Source of the DNA: a virus
Virus record (IMG/VR): IMGVR_UViG_3300033553_000052
Coordinates: 1-64,000 of that record
DNA length: 64,000 nucleotides
Strand: one strand, 5' to 3'
Shown here one piece after another: positions 23,165-31,516 of the stretch. How positions within the stretch are numbered: the stretch's first letter is position 1; every line of letters begins with the position of its first letter. Under the pieces are notes generated by a model, which was given only the letters and a program-made list of their open reading frames with translations, did no database searches and was not told the DNA's origin. Position numbers and translations under genes: made by a program.

Positions 23165-23748
23165 TGGCGAAGCGACAGTACCCAGGCATGAGGACCAGTG
23201 TGCAACGGGCCAACAAAGTGTCCGAGAATAAGTTGGCTTGGGTAAAGATCAATACGATTACAATGTCGTTCTTCAGGCAAGACGGAGAGTTCCTTGAGGG
23301 GCTTCCCGAGTCAGAAGATATCAGAGCAGAGTATCGTGGATACACTGAAGATGATGGGGACCAGATGGTTCTCACGGTTGAGACATATAACTCATTGTCG
23401 TCCATCCCGCTTAGCGAGATGACGTACAATGAACTCATGACACTCAAGATGTTTGTGTCAACAGCAATTGATGAAGCATTGCCTGTCGCGAGTGTGCGTG
23501 ACAGGCTGTCACAGGAGGCATTAGATGATTACGGCGACGATTCTAACGCAAGAATCTATAGATCAGTTCCTGAACTATTTGTCCGAAAGGGGAAGGGCGG
23601 CGAATACAATCAGAGCATATGGGAGCGATCTGCGGGGTCTTATGCAATGGTCAAGTTCCCCGGTAGAGCAAGACAACTTCCAGACGATGACGGCGCGGTG
23701 GCTCAACGACACGAGGGCGACGGCATCCCCGAAGACGACTTGTCGTAG
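23164..23748 (+). CDS. Hypothetical protein overlapping the recombinase gene
   Basis: 194 residues. The N-terminal two thirds are a mixed alpha/beta acidic protein. The last 75 codons (after RLSQEALDDYG) lie within the recombinase gene in another frame. The stretch NARIYRSVPELFVRKG still looks like normal protein, but the last 45 residues are charged and turn-rich. Either both frames are used over 224 bases, or a frameshift removed an older stop near 23524. Confidence 0.55.
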   Translation: MAKRQYPGMRTSVQRANKVSENKLAWVKINTITMSFFRQDGEFLEGLPESEDIRAEYRGYTEDDGDQMVLTVETYNSLSSIPLSEMTYNELMTLKMFVSTAIDEALPVASVRDRLSQEALDDYGDDSNARIYRSVPELFVRKGKGGEYNQSIWERSAGSYAMVKFPGRARQLPDDDGAVAQRHEGDGIPEDDLS

Positions 23749-24343
23749 GCTTGTATCCGCGAAGTCATACGCCAAGTGGTCTGGGATTGGAAACATTCTC
23801 GATGACTACAAGGCCCCGACGCCTGGACGAGCAATGCCGCACCCGCTCCCCGAAGGTATCGAGGGCGTGAAGCTCATGTGTCAGTCCACTAACGACCCCA
23901 GCAAGCGCGCTTTGTTTGCGTTGCAGGGAATGGCTGGCCTACGAGTAAGTGAGGCGCGATCACTGCACAGCGACAACATTGATATCCAAGACATGATGCT
24001 TACTGTGCGCGGTAAGGGTGACAAGACGCGGGCTGTTCCAATATCCAACTCGGCGTGGCCCTTCGTTCTCGATGCGTACAAGGCGTCACTAGAATCTGGC
24101 ATGCCGCTTGTTAACCTATCCGACCGTGGGGCACGTAAGGCAGTGACGGCGGCGGGACATGCGCTAGGATTCAAGCGTGACATTTCCAGCCACGACCTGC
24201 GTGCGACTGGCGCCACCCACCTGTACAACCAGACCAAGGACATCAGGGTTGTGCAAGAGTTTCTAGGTCACGCAAGTTCGGTTACAACGCAAGTCTATAC
24301 CGGCATCTCAATAGACGCAATGAGGAAAGGACTCGAGTTCTAA
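23525..24343 (+). CDS. Tyrosine recombinase (integrase/XerCD family)
   Basis: 272 residues. An N-terminal core-binding domain (IDQFLNYLSERGRAANTIRAY) is followed by the catalytic domain: GLRVSEARSL with the first Arg, VRGKGDKTRAVPI with the Lys, HDLRATGATHLY (His-x-x-Arg), EFLGHASS (His) and the nucleophile in TQVYTGI. All residues needed for activity are present. It lacks an arm-binding domain, so it resembles Xer-type resolvases more than lambda-type integrases. It may integrate the phage or resolve genome dimers. Encoded inside the end of the preceding gene. Confidence 0.85.
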   Translation: MITATILTQESIDQFLNYLSERGRAANTIRAYGSDLRGLMQWSSSPVEQDNFQTMTARWLNDTRATASPKTTCRRLVSAKSYAKWSGIGNILDDYKAPTPGRAMPHPLPEGIEGVKLMCQSTNDPSKRALFALQGMAGLRVSEARSLHSDNIDIQDMMLTVRGKGDKTRAVPISNSAWPFVLDAYKASLESGMPLVNLSDRGARKAVTAAGHALGFKRDISSHDLRATGATHLYNQTKDIRVVQEFLGHASSVTTQVYTGISIDAMRKGLEF

Positions 24344-24549
24344 TGGACGAGATGCTAGAACATTACTACTGCTATGACACAAAGGTCTTTGGTAGCATAC
24401 TTGATGACGTAAGGGTGCAGTGCATTGATGCCTCGTTTGAGTCGGGGAATGCTGTAATCCTTCATATGCACCCGTACGACGACAACAAGTGCGACATGAA
24501 AAAGAGCATGCACGAGCGCTACGAGAAGGGCGTGAGGGTCAATGAATAG
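24343..24549 (+). CDS. Hypothetical protein
   Basis: 68 residues, ATG overlapping the recombinase stop. Aromatic- and histidine-rich (EHYYCYDTKVFG), with two cysteines. No family recognised. Its position suggests co-expression with the recombinase. Confidence 0.55.
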   Translation: MDEMLEHYYCYDTKVFGSILDDVRVQCIDASFESGNAVILHMHPYDDNKCDMKKSMHERYEKGVRVNE

Positions 24550-24721
24550 GGGCGAGCTGTTAAGTGCTTCGCTTAATCTCGTTTCGTGGACAGCGCCAGA
24601 CGGGACACGCTACGGGCGCGATGCCAAGGGAGGTTGGATTCGCCTTGGGTATCAAACCGGAATGACTGATGCACACATGATCGAGTACGTCAAGCAACTG
24701 GAGTCACGCAATGACAGATGA
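24542..24721 (+). CDS. Hypothetical small protein
   Basis: 59 residues, ATG eight bases inside the previous gene and stop eleven bases inside the next. Beta-hairpin-like middle (DGTRYGRDAKGGWIRLGY) and a helical end. The neat overlaps on both sides support it. Function unknown. Confidence 0.5.
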   Translation: MNRGELLSASLNLVSWTAPDGTRYGRDAKGGWIRLGYQTGMTDAHMIEYVKQLESRNDR

Positions 24722-25493
24722 GCCGGTAGGCAACAAGTGTAAGGCCTACGTCAAAGACGACAACGGCAACAAGCACAAGTGCGGAACGATTCTCCCGAAG
24801 GGCTATCCAGAATGCCGCAACAAGAAGAACCACATGTGGAGATTCAAGAGCGGATACTGTGCTATCGGATGGTGCGAGGGAACTAACTCCGTCGATGCCA
24901 AAGGTACGCCAGTCAAGACGTGCCCACACTGGATGAAGTGCAACTGCGATTGCCACGAGAAGCTCGACAAGATGTTCGCAATGACAGACACACCGCGCAT
25001 TGAGATCGAGAACCCAAAGTATTCCACGCCAAAGAGTCAGTACTGGATGCCAGACCGTTCGATGAGCGGCCTCACTGTGGAAGATGAAAACGGCGAGGAA
25101 GTTCAGAGGGCAACCACACTTCTGGAGACGCGAGTCAGTAAGCACTTCAATGACACGGAGACGGGCAAGCGCGCGCGAGGCAAGCTCGAGTACGAAGTCC
25201 TTGATGTGTGCCGCAACTTCGCCAAGGGATTGCTTGAGGTTGAGGTCTTGACTCCAACTACTATCGCAATGGAGATCGACGAAGTCGAGCCGCCCTCGGT
25301 TGGGGCAATCGGCGCAGTGTTCGACCGCTGGGTTAAGTTGGGGTTCGCTGTGTGCGAAAAGTCTCCGGTTAGGTTTACCTCGTTCACGGCTGATGGACTT
25401 CAGTACGGATTGGAGACACTCAAATCAAGGGCTAAGCGAAACAAGAAGAACGCAATCGCAAGTCAAGCAAGAACCTTGCGACCGAAGGGATAG
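24711..25493 (+). CDS. Zinc and winged-helix-like protein
   Basis: 260 residues. The first 90 residues hold many cysteines and histidines (NKCKAYVK, CGTIL, CRNKKNHMW, CPHWMKCNCDCHEK), enough for two zinc sites. The C-terminal 120 residues have the helix-helix-helix-wing order of a winged HTH (PSVGAIGAVFDRWVKLGFA). Probably binds DNA or RNA; named family not recognised. Confidence 0.6.
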   Translation: MTDEPVGNKCKAYVKDDNGNKHKCGTILPKGYPECRNKKNHMWRFKSGYCAIGWCEGTNSVDAKGTPVKTCPHWMKCNCDCHEKLDKMFAMTDTPRIEIENPKYSTPKSQYWMPDRSMSGLTVEDENGEEVQRATTLLETRVSKHFNDTETGKRARGKLEYEVLDVCRNFAKGLLEVEVLTPTTIAMEIDEVEPPSVGAIGAVFDRWVKLGFAVCEKSPVRFTSFTADGLQYGLETLKSRAKRNKKNAIASQARTLRPKG

Positions 25494-25495
25494 CA

Positions 25496-25798
25496 GTGAG
25501 GTCAGACAAGACGGTGGATGCGGCCATGAAGGACGTGAACATGCCCCCGAGGATCTTCCTGTACACACTTGATCAGATCTCGTACATGTTGGAGATTCCC
25601 CTCAAGACATTAAAACTAAGCTACACGTACTTCCAGGGGATATCTACCGGCCCGAAGAATCGCCACATGATTCTTGCTAGAGACATCTCAGTGCCGGGCA
25701 CTGGTCAAGCAGACTGGCGCGTAGCCGAGACCGAACTAACAAGGTGGATGAAGCTCAAGGGGTTCCGGTTCATGAGGGGCGGGCGGCTCATCGATTAA
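25496..25798 (+). CDS. Possible HTH protein
   Basis: 100 residues, GTG start two bases after the previous stop. YTLDQISYMLEIPLKTLK fits an HTH recognition pattern, and WRVAETELTRWMK matches the 'second helix' of excisionase-like proteins. Weakly supported as DNA-binding. Last gene before the promoter at 25819. Confidence 0.55.
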   Translation: MRSDKTVDAAMKDVNMPPRIFLYTLDQISYMLEIPLKTLKLSYTYFQGISTGPKNRHMILARDISVPGTGQADWRVAETELTRWMKLKGFRFMRGGRLID

Positions 25799-25818
25799 TG
25801 TCTCGGCGAAGGCCGGGG

Positions 25819-25847
25819 TTGACATTGTGAAAGAAAGATGCTATGAT
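25819..25847 (+). promoter_or_regulatory. Promoter, near-leaderless transcript
   Basis: TTGACA 25819-25824, spacer 17, TATGAT 25842-25847. Transcription should start near 25854, only about eight bases before the ATG at 25862. Confidence 0.8.
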
Positions 25848-25861
25848 TGGCAGATGCGAAA

Positions 25862-26242
25862 ATGAGCAATGCAGGCATTCGTTACGCCGAAGATAACCTA
25901 GGCGCAAACGCCACATATCTTGAGGCACTGTCCATCGAGGACAAGGTGGCTCTAGAGCAAGAAAAACTGCTACAGTTACGCAAACTAATAACGGATCTAA
26001 CTCGGGAACTCGCAAACAAAGGCGTAGACATGCCGAATGTTGCAGACTCCAAAACTAGGACAACAGAGGTAGATGAGACTAATGAAAGAATTAGCGAGTG
26101 CGAAAGCACTATTGCACTCCTCCGCATGCAACACGCATCGAGGGTCGCAAGAATCACGGAGCTGGGCGGCTACTTCATCTTTCTCGCCTCACTCAAGACT
26201 GCGCAGTCAAGCCGTTCTGTGCCGCCTGGCTACCCGTGGTAA
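25862..26242 (+). CDS. Coiled-coil protein
   Basis: 126 residues from the ATG at 25862. A TTG at 25847 is in frame but lies within the -10 box, so it cannot be the start if the promoter is right. Two long heptad-like helices (KVALEQEKLLQLRKLITDL and ETNERISECESTIALLRM) predict a coiled coil. No family recognised. It is the first gene of the unit that includes the SSB-like gene. Confidence 0.6.
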   Translation: MSNAGIRYAEDNLGANATYLEALSIEDKVALEQEKLLQLRKLITDLTRELANKGVDMPNVADSKTRTTEVDETNERISECESTIALLRMQHASRVARITELGGYFIFLASLKTAQSSRSVPPGYPW

Positions 26243-26248
26243 TGCACA

Positions 26249-27052
26249 ATGAAGACAACGATAAATCCCATCGTCAGTACGCTAGCAGATAGCGGACTCT
26301 CGTTCGTTCCGAGGGTCACGATCTCGCACGACGATGGAGGGCTCGAGTTTAACGACTTCGGTCTGTCCCTGAATCAACGCCAGTGCCTCATTATGCTTGG
26401 AGCAATTCGCCAGCGCATAATGTGGGCACCAAGAGAACTTGCCGTAGGCATGGTCTTGTGCGATTCCAAGGACTTCGAGCATGGAAACCCCACGAAGGAC
26501 TTTCCTTGGGAGACCTCTAACTTCACTAAGCCAGATGACTTCGCGGACGGAGATCATCTTGACTGTGGTGCCTGTATGTTCTCGCACTGGACGAAGGACG
26601 AAACAGCCAGGCGTGGAAGCAGGCCAGCACTATGCACCGAGTCTGTTATCGTGCCAATGCTGATCGCCTCGAATCCAGACGTGAAGTATAACGGCGCAGA
26701 AAACCTTGACATCGAGTACAAGGTTGGGGCCATGTCGTTTCAGAAGTCATCCATCAAGCCTATCGCAGATCACATGAGATCATTCAGGCTAAGTAGCATG
26801 CCTGCATACTCAATGACCACAACGATGGCGCTTAACACTAATCTTGGATCGGGGTTCAAGTACTCCGTTCCCAGCCTCGCAAAACAAAGTATTGTCAACG
26901 AGGAGAAGTACCCGTTACTATCAACAATCCTACGTGAGGTGCGTGACGTAGTAACAAAGCCAACACCTGCAAGATCGAGCGAAGGAGGGTTCCTAAGTGT
27001 TGGAATCACTGACGCCCCTACGAGTGGGTACACTGGCACGTTTTTCAGTTAG
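26249..27052 (+). CDS. Hypothetical protein next to the SSB-like gene
   Basis: 267 residues. Central CGACMFSHW with a later cysteine (ALCTES) may bind metal. The rest is alpha/beta with no motif I can name. The position directly before the SSB-like gene and after a strong promoter suggests a DNA replication or recombination role; this is context only. Confidence 0.6.
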   Translation: MKTTINPIVSTLADSGLSFVPRVTISHDDGGLEFNDFGLSLNQRQCLIMLGAIRQRIMWAPRELAVGMVLCDSKDFEHGNPTKDFPWETSNFTKPDDFADGDHLDCGACMFSHWTKDETARRGSRPALCTESVIVPMLIASNPDVKYNGAENLDIEYKVGAMSFQKSSIKPIADHMRSFRLSSMPAYSMTTTMALNTNLGSGFKYSVPSLAKQSIVNEEKYPLLSTILREVRDVVTKPTPARSSEGGFLSVGITDAPTSGYTGTFFS

Positions 27053-27089
27053 GTCAATATAAACGACACACAAGCAAAGGATTACCCTC

Positions 27090-27806
27090 ATGGGATTTTT
27101 CGATGGTGGCGGCAAGACCGTCAAGTTCCTCCAGCCTGGCGACACAGCTCGTGGAATCATCGTCGGCCAGTTCGACCAGCGTTCGGGAGTTACCGTCCCG
27201 TACCTTGAGTCGCAGCAGAGCGACTACACCACAAAGGAGCCGAAGACCTACAAGGATGGCAACCCTGTTATGCAGGCGACCATTCAGATCCAGACCGCAG
27301 AGCGAGTCGATGACGACGACGATGGTCAGCGTACCATTTACGTCAACAAGACTCGCATGAAGCGTGCGATTCAGCAGGCACTCCGAGACGCAAAGGTTCC
27401 TAACCTGCAGATCGGTGGAAGCATCGTTCTGTGGATGACGGGATCAGAGGCATCGGATGGTGGCGGCTCACCGGCCAAGACCTTCAGTTGCCAGTACGAG
27501 GCACCCGCTGGTGGACTTTCGGTGGCGCCCTCTGCACCGGCACAGCCCGCCGTTGCACCGGCACCCGTGCAGAGCGCGGCCCCGGCACCCGTCGCGGCGG
27601 CTCCTGTGGCACCGGCACCCGTGGCACCCGCACCAGCGGCGGCACCGGCACCCGTAGCACCAGCACCTGCACCAGTGACTGCCGCTCCGGCGCCTGCGGC
27701 ACCCGCCGCACCCGCCGCTCCTGCAGCACCTCCGGCACCGCCTGTTGCTCCAGTGGCACCAGCCGCTCCTGCAGCACCTGCGTCGGATTCTGACCTACCC
27801 TTCTAG
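27090..27806 (+). CDS. SSB-like single-stranded-DNA-binding protein
   Basis: 238 residues behind AAAGGATTACCCTC. Residues 1-135 are beta-rich, with an OB-fold look (DTARGIIVGQFDQRSG, IQIQTAERVDD, GGSIVLWMTG). The next about 95 residues are an almost pure Ala/Pro/Val linker, and the end is SDSDLPF, an SSB-type acidic tip that recruits partner proteins. It should coat ssDNA at the phage fork. The OB-fold is inferred from pattern and tail, not from a clear family match. Confidence 0.7.
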   Translation: MGFFDGGGKTVKFLQPGDTARGIIVGQFDQRSGVTVPYLESQQSDYTTKEPKTYKDGNPVMQATIQIQTAERVDDDDDGQRTIYVNKTRMKRAIQQALRDAKVPNLQIGGSIVLWMTGSEASDGGGSPAKTFSCQYEAPAGGLSVAPSAPAQPAVAPAPVQSAAPAPVAAAPVAPAPVAPAPAAAPAPVAPAPAPVTAAPAPAAPAAPAAPAAPPAPPVAPVAPAAPAAPASDSDLPF

Positions 27807-27822
27807 GGCAAGGTCTTGTACC

Positions 27823-27866
27823 GCCTAGTGGGGTCGCCTTTGCTAGCCAGCGCGGCCCCACTAGGC
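27823..27866 (+). terminator. Terminator after the SSB-like gene
   Basis: GCCTAGTGGGG (27823-27833) and CCCCACTAGGC (27856-27866), an 11-pair perfect stem with a CG/CG continuation inside. Confidence 0.8.
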
Positions 27867-27888
27867 CCACAAGAAGAAGGGTAAAGAA

Positions 27889-28380
27889 ATGGATATGCCA
27901 ACACCGGAAGAAATCGTGAGGGGACTCGCCGCAGGCGCTGACCTTCATCGAATGGAACAAGAGCACAAAGCCGCGAACATCTACAGCCTGTTTGCTGAAC
28001 TTAGCCAAGATCACCTGGTAGGACTTGCGAACATGCTCACGGCGATCTCGGAGGCCAATAACCCTCGTGCATCTGCCGCATTCTTCGAGGGGTTCGCAAG
28101 TGCGAGTATTGAGTCAAGGTTCGACGTCTGTGCCATCCATGGGGTAAACCATGACGTTGAGGCGCTCGCTAGTTTGGCGAACGTTAGTACCGAGACTCGT
28201 GACGACGTAGAGCCTGTCAATCCACAGGAGCCTTTGCTCATGGAGAAGTACCGCCTCGTGCGAAACGGAGACCTCTTCATGTGCGCGGATTGCGGAATTA
28301 GGTATCCAAGCCTTCAGGATCGGATGCTCAAGGCTCCGGACGACTGCCACGGATGCCACGACAAGTCAGCACACGGATAA
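27889..28380 (+). CDS. Hypothetical protein with C-terminal zinc ribbon
   Basis: 163 residues. Helical first two thirds (NIYSLFAELSQDHLVGLANM). The C-terminus has MCADCG and CHGCH, a CXXC...CXXC ribbon. No family recognised. Starts behind AAGGGTAAAGAA just after the terminator, and no promoter of the usual form is visible between them. Confidence 0.6.
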   Translation: MDMPTPEEIVRGLAAGADLHRMEQEHKAANIYSLFAELSQDHLVGLANMLTAISEANNPRASAAFFEGFASASIESRFDVCAIHGVNHDVEALASLANVSTETRDDVEPVNPQEPLLMEKYRLVRNGDLFMCADCGIRYPSLQDRMLKAPDDCHGCHDKSAHG

Positions 28381-28389
28381 GGAGTAGGT

Positions 28390-28659
28390 ATGTATCAGGT
28401 AAAGATTACCAACGACGTACACGGCACGGAGATCGAGCTCAGCGGAGACAGGATTATGGTCGTCGTTGGAACGATGGAACTCTCGCCGGCCTCGGTTGTT
28501 GACTCGACACTCAATGACAGTATTCACGACTGGGAGCAGCTTATGCTCGAAGCCGACGAGCATGCGATCGGAATGTCACACGAGGGGGAGCAGACACTCT
28601 TCGAGGCCGAGGGACTTAATGACGATGGAACCGAAAGGTCAACGGAGGAATCAACATGA
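28390..28659 (+). CDS. Hypothetical acidic protein
   Basis: 89 residues behind AAGGAGTAGGT. A beta-rich N-terminal half (YQVKITNDVHGTEIELSGDR) and a strongly acidic helical C-terminal half. Acidic, compact composition is common in phage inhibitors of host or defence proteins, but nothing specific can be claimed. Confidence 0.6.
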   Translation: MYQVKITNDVHGTEIELSGDRIMVVVGTMELSPASVVDSTLNDSIHDWEQLMLEADEHAIGMSHEGEQTLFEAEGLNDDGTERSTEEST

Positions 28660-29093
28660 TGAAGTGGAAGATTATTTCTGCAATCGCGGTTGTGCTAATT
28701 GCAGGATGCACTGGCCCGCAAGATACGGTAACAGTGACAGAGACCGCCGAATCGGCGCCAATAGTCGAGGCCGTCGTAACCACGGAGCCAGTCGTTACAC
28801 CAGATCTACCGGCGGAACTAACAAGCGCCGACTGGGAGACGATTTACATTGGAACCATTCGCACAAGCCTCGACGCTCAGTATGATGTAATTTCTGACAG
28901 CCAGTTCATCGAGACTGGGTATGTAATTTGCGATGCCCTGCGTGCTGGTAACTCTGTTGAAGACGTTGCACTTACGATTATTGGCAGTGGCTTTGACCCT
29001 GCCGCCGGTGGTACTATTATGGGAGCGGCAATCGGTGCATTTTGCGACGAGTACACGCCTGATATGGATTTGTTTTTCAGTCAGTATAACTAA
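28656..29093 (+). CDS. Lipoprotein with DUF732-like domain
   Basis: 145 residues. A hydrophobic N-terminus ends in the lipobox VLIAGC (Cys about 18). A Thr/Val-rich spacer follows, then a domain with GYVICDALRAGNSVED and a second cysteine near the end (AFCDEY), matching DUF732, a small two-cysteine helical domain of actinobacterial envelope proteins. It would be exported and lipidated on the host membrane, a typical place for superinfection-exclusion proteins; that role is inference. Confidence 0.65.
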   Translation: MMKWKIISAIAVVLIAGCTGPQDTVTVTETAESAPIVEAVVTTEPVVTPDLPAELTSADWETIYIGTIRTSLDAQYDVISDSQFIETGYVICDALRAGNSVEDVALTIIGSGFDPAAGGTIMGAAIGAFCDEYTPDMDLFFSQYN

Positions 29094-29104
29094 GCACAAG
29101 AGCC

Positions 29105-29150
29105 CGACCATGGTGCGATGTTGGCCCGTACCTCCATCGCACCATGGTCG
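29105..29150 (+). terminator. Perfect 16-pair hairpin terminator
   Basis: CGACCATGGTGCGATG (29105-29120) and CATCGCACCATGGTCG (29135-29150). It lies between the lipoprotein and helicase genes. Confidence 0.85.
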
Positions 29151-29168
29151 CCTAGAGTAAGGATTATA

Positions 29169-30638
29169 GTGCCAGAGCCACGCAAGAGCCTTGAGCCATG
29201 GATTAAGGACTCCGTAAAGTACTATGACCACCAGGTCGATGGGGTACGAAAGCTTAGTCGAATGGAGTCATTCCTTCTTGCCGACGACATGGGACTAGGT
29301 AAGACCCTACAGGCACTGACCGTCTTTGCTATCGACGTCATTATGAAGAGAGCAAATCAAGCAATCGTCGTCTGCCCGGTAACTCTCAAGGGCAACTGGA
29401 TTAGTGAGATCGACGTGTTTACTAGGTTTAGTAGGGTAGAACTTGGAAGGGGACCACACCGTCCCGGCAAGTCTAATAGGCCACTAGCCAAGGCGGCACG
29501 GGATAAGCAACTCGCGGAGTTCGCAAAGATCAGTGGCCCGAAAATTCTCGTAGTCAACTACGAGCAAGTAGTATCACACCTGTCCCAGCTCAATCGCATG
29601 GGCTTCGACATTGCAATCTTTGACGAGGCTCACTACATGAAAAGTCCCGGCGCAAAGCGGACCAAGGCCTGCATTAACCTGCGTGCAAGCAGAAGCTTCA
29701 TGCTCACCGGGTCGCCGCTACTGAATCAGGTTGACGAGCTCTGGACTATCTTGCACAGGATTGATCCTGTCATGTATCCAAATTACTTTACGTTCCGCAG
29801 TCGCTACTGCGTGTTCGGTGGATACAAGGACAAAGAGATTATTGGCATTCAGAACGAGAACGAATTGACAATGCGCCTACAGTCTGTTATGCTACGCAGG
29901 TTGAAGAAGGATGTTCTTGATCTACCGGACACTCAAATAATTAAGCGCCAGGTGGACCTTGCACCCGAGCAGCAAAAAATGTACGACGAAGCAATCGAAG
30001 AGTTGCGAATCACCAGGGTTGATGACCTAAGTCCACTTGATATCGAAAACGGCATGGTCAAGTTGCTTAGGCTTAAGCAGATTTGCGGAACTACAGCAAC
30101 ACTTCTCGGCCCCGACCATGACGTTTCGTCCAAGCTTGACCTGGCAATTAACGATGCGGTAGAGTTAATTGGCCGTGGCGAGAAGGTTATCGTCTTCACA
30201 CAGTTCCGCGAGGTTCAAGCTTCCTATACAAGAAGGTTGCTCAAGGCCACGAAGGCCCCGATATGGGAACTTCACGGCAACGTCGAGCAATCTATGCGCC
30301 AGCCCACAGTGGATGCATGGAGCGCTCACGATGGCCCCTCGGTTATCGTCTGCATGCTACAGGTAGCGGGCATCGGACTCAATATGGTCGCCGCAAGGTA
30401 CCTGCAGTTTCTCGATAAACTATTTGTGCCAAAGCTTAATCAACAGGCGATCGACAGGGCGCACAGAATTGGACAGAATCTGACGGAACCCGTTACGGTA
30501 CTTGAGTATATCGCGAGGGACACGATCGAACTCAGGGTCGAGCAGATCAATAAAACAAAGACTAAACTCTTCAACGACGTAATCGAAACGTCCTCCTGGA
30601 AGCGACTACTACTTGCGGAGATAATGAAGAATGACTGA
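29169..30638 (+). CDS. SNF2-family DNA helicase/translocase
   Basis: 489 residues from the GTG at 29169 behind AAGGAT; the frame upstream to 29118 runs into the terminator hairpin. Motif I DDMGLGKT (about 38), DEAH (about 152), LTGSPLLN (motif III) and the second RecA lobe with GIGLNM and DRAHRIGQ (motifs V and VI) are all present. Such stand-alone SNF2 proteins occur in many phages and translocate on double-stranded DNA, possibly in recombination-driven replication or to displace bound proteins. The stop overlaps the next gene by eight bases. Confidence 0.9.
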   Translation: MPEPRKSLEPWIKDSVKYYDHQVDGVRKLSRMESFLLADDMGLGKTLQALTVFAIDVIMKRANQAIVVCPVTLKGNWISEIDVFTRFSRVELGRGPHRPGKSNRPLAKAARDKQLAEFAKISGPKILVVNYEQVVSHLSQLNRMGFDIAIFDEAHYMKSPGAKRTKACINLRASRSFMLTGSPLLNQVDELWTILHRIDPVMYPNYFTFRSRYCVFGGYKDKEIIGIQNENELTMRLQSVMLRRLKKDVLDLPDTQIIKRQVDLAPEQQKMYDEAIEELRITRVDDLSPLDIENGMVKLLRLKQICGTTATLLGPDHDVSSKLDLAINDAVELIGRGEKVIVFTQFREVQASYTRRLLKATKAPIWELHGNVEQSMRQPTVDAWSAHDGPSVIVCMLQVAGIGLNMVAARYLQFLDKLFVPKLNQQAIDRAHRIGQNLTEPVTVLEYIARDTIELRVEQINKTKTKLFNDVIETSSWKRLLLAEIMKND

Positions 30639-30849
30639 TGAAGTTAAAAAGTATTATACGGTAGCTGAACTCGCAAAAGGGTTCTACGTTGAGAGCTCCA
30701 CTGTTAGACAGTGGGTTCATCGTGGGCTAATTAAGCCACTCCCAGATAAGATTAAGGTAGGCCCCGGTCGTCACACAAGCGTGTTCTCGGTCGATGAGGT
30801 AAAAAGATTCTCTCAAGGAAGGTACGGAAATGAACGACAACAAGGTTGA
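30631..30849 (+). CDS. Excisionase/MerR-like HTH protein
   Basis: 72 residues. YYTVAELAKGFYVESSTVRQW is the MerR/Xis HTH, followed by the wing (GPGRHTSVFSVDEVKRF). Such proteins act as excisionases or small regulators. With the tyrosine recombinase 6 kb upstream it could control recombination direction, but the distance makes a plain regulator equally likely. Confidence 0.75.
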   Translation: MTDEVKKYYTVAELAKGFYVESSTVRQWVHRGLIKPLPDKIKVGPGRHTSVFSVDEVKRFSQGRYGNERQQG

Positions 30850-31516
30850 CGACGTGCACGAGTCACTACTCGAGGAGTGTCAGCGCTGGATCAAAGACAA
30901 CACAGACGAATCAGCCGAACCAAAGATGATTTGGTGCGATGTTGAGACGTCTGGCCTTGACTATGACAGCGATATGCTGCTCGAGATCGGCTTCATTGTT
31001 ACCAACGAGCACGGCAAGATAGTTCCCGATGGTGTCTTTCAGAGTGTCGTCCATGTGCCGACGACTGACAACTGGATCGAAGCAGTTGACCCTTACGTCA
31101 GGGACATGCACACGAGGTCAAGGCTTATTGAGGAGCTCGAAGTGTCGTGGCCGGAATTGGAGAACCTCGAGATCGTCGAGAACAAGGCGGTCAAGTTTCT
31201 GAAGGGACTCTTTGGCGAGGACATGGCGAGCCTGAGACTTCCCATCTGTGGGTCGTCAGTCGGCTTCGACAAGCGCTGGATCGAGAGCCGCTTGCCGAAC
31301 CTGTCGAGCCTGTTCGGCTACAGGGTCGTTGACATCTCGTCGTTCAGGATTGTTGCCGAGATGCTCAACCCCGACCTTAACGAGCGACCCACAGACTGGA
31401 GGGGATTCGCCGCTCATCGAGTCATTCCAGATATGATCGACACGATTGGCGAGTACCTGACCCTCACCGGACAGACCGACGCAAGCAACGAGTCAATCCT
31501 TAAGGACAGAACGTGA
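30830..31516 (+). CDS. DEDDh 3'-5' exonuclease, oligoribonuclease-like
   Basis: 228 residues. WCDVETSGLDYDSDMLLEIG has Exo I (D-x-E), GFDKRWIE is Exo II with Asp, and AAHRVIPD gives the His and Asp of Exo III. The MHTRSRL stretch matches oligoribonucleases. It would degrade short RNA or DNA ends and could recycle nucleotides or trim nicked DNA. Overlaps the excisionase-like gene by 20 bases and the clamp gene by four. Confidence 0.85.
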   Translation: MNDNKVDDVHESLLEECQRWIKDNTDESAEPKMIWCDVETSGLDYDSDMLLEIGFIVTNEHGKIVPDGVFQSVVHVPTTDNWIEAVDPYVRDMHTRSRLIEELEVSWPELENLEIVENKAVKFLKGLFGEDMASLRLPICGSSVGFDKRWIESRLPNLSSLFGYRVVDISSFRIVAEMLNPDLNERPTDWRGFAAHRVIPDMIDTIGEYLTLTGQTDASNESILKDRT

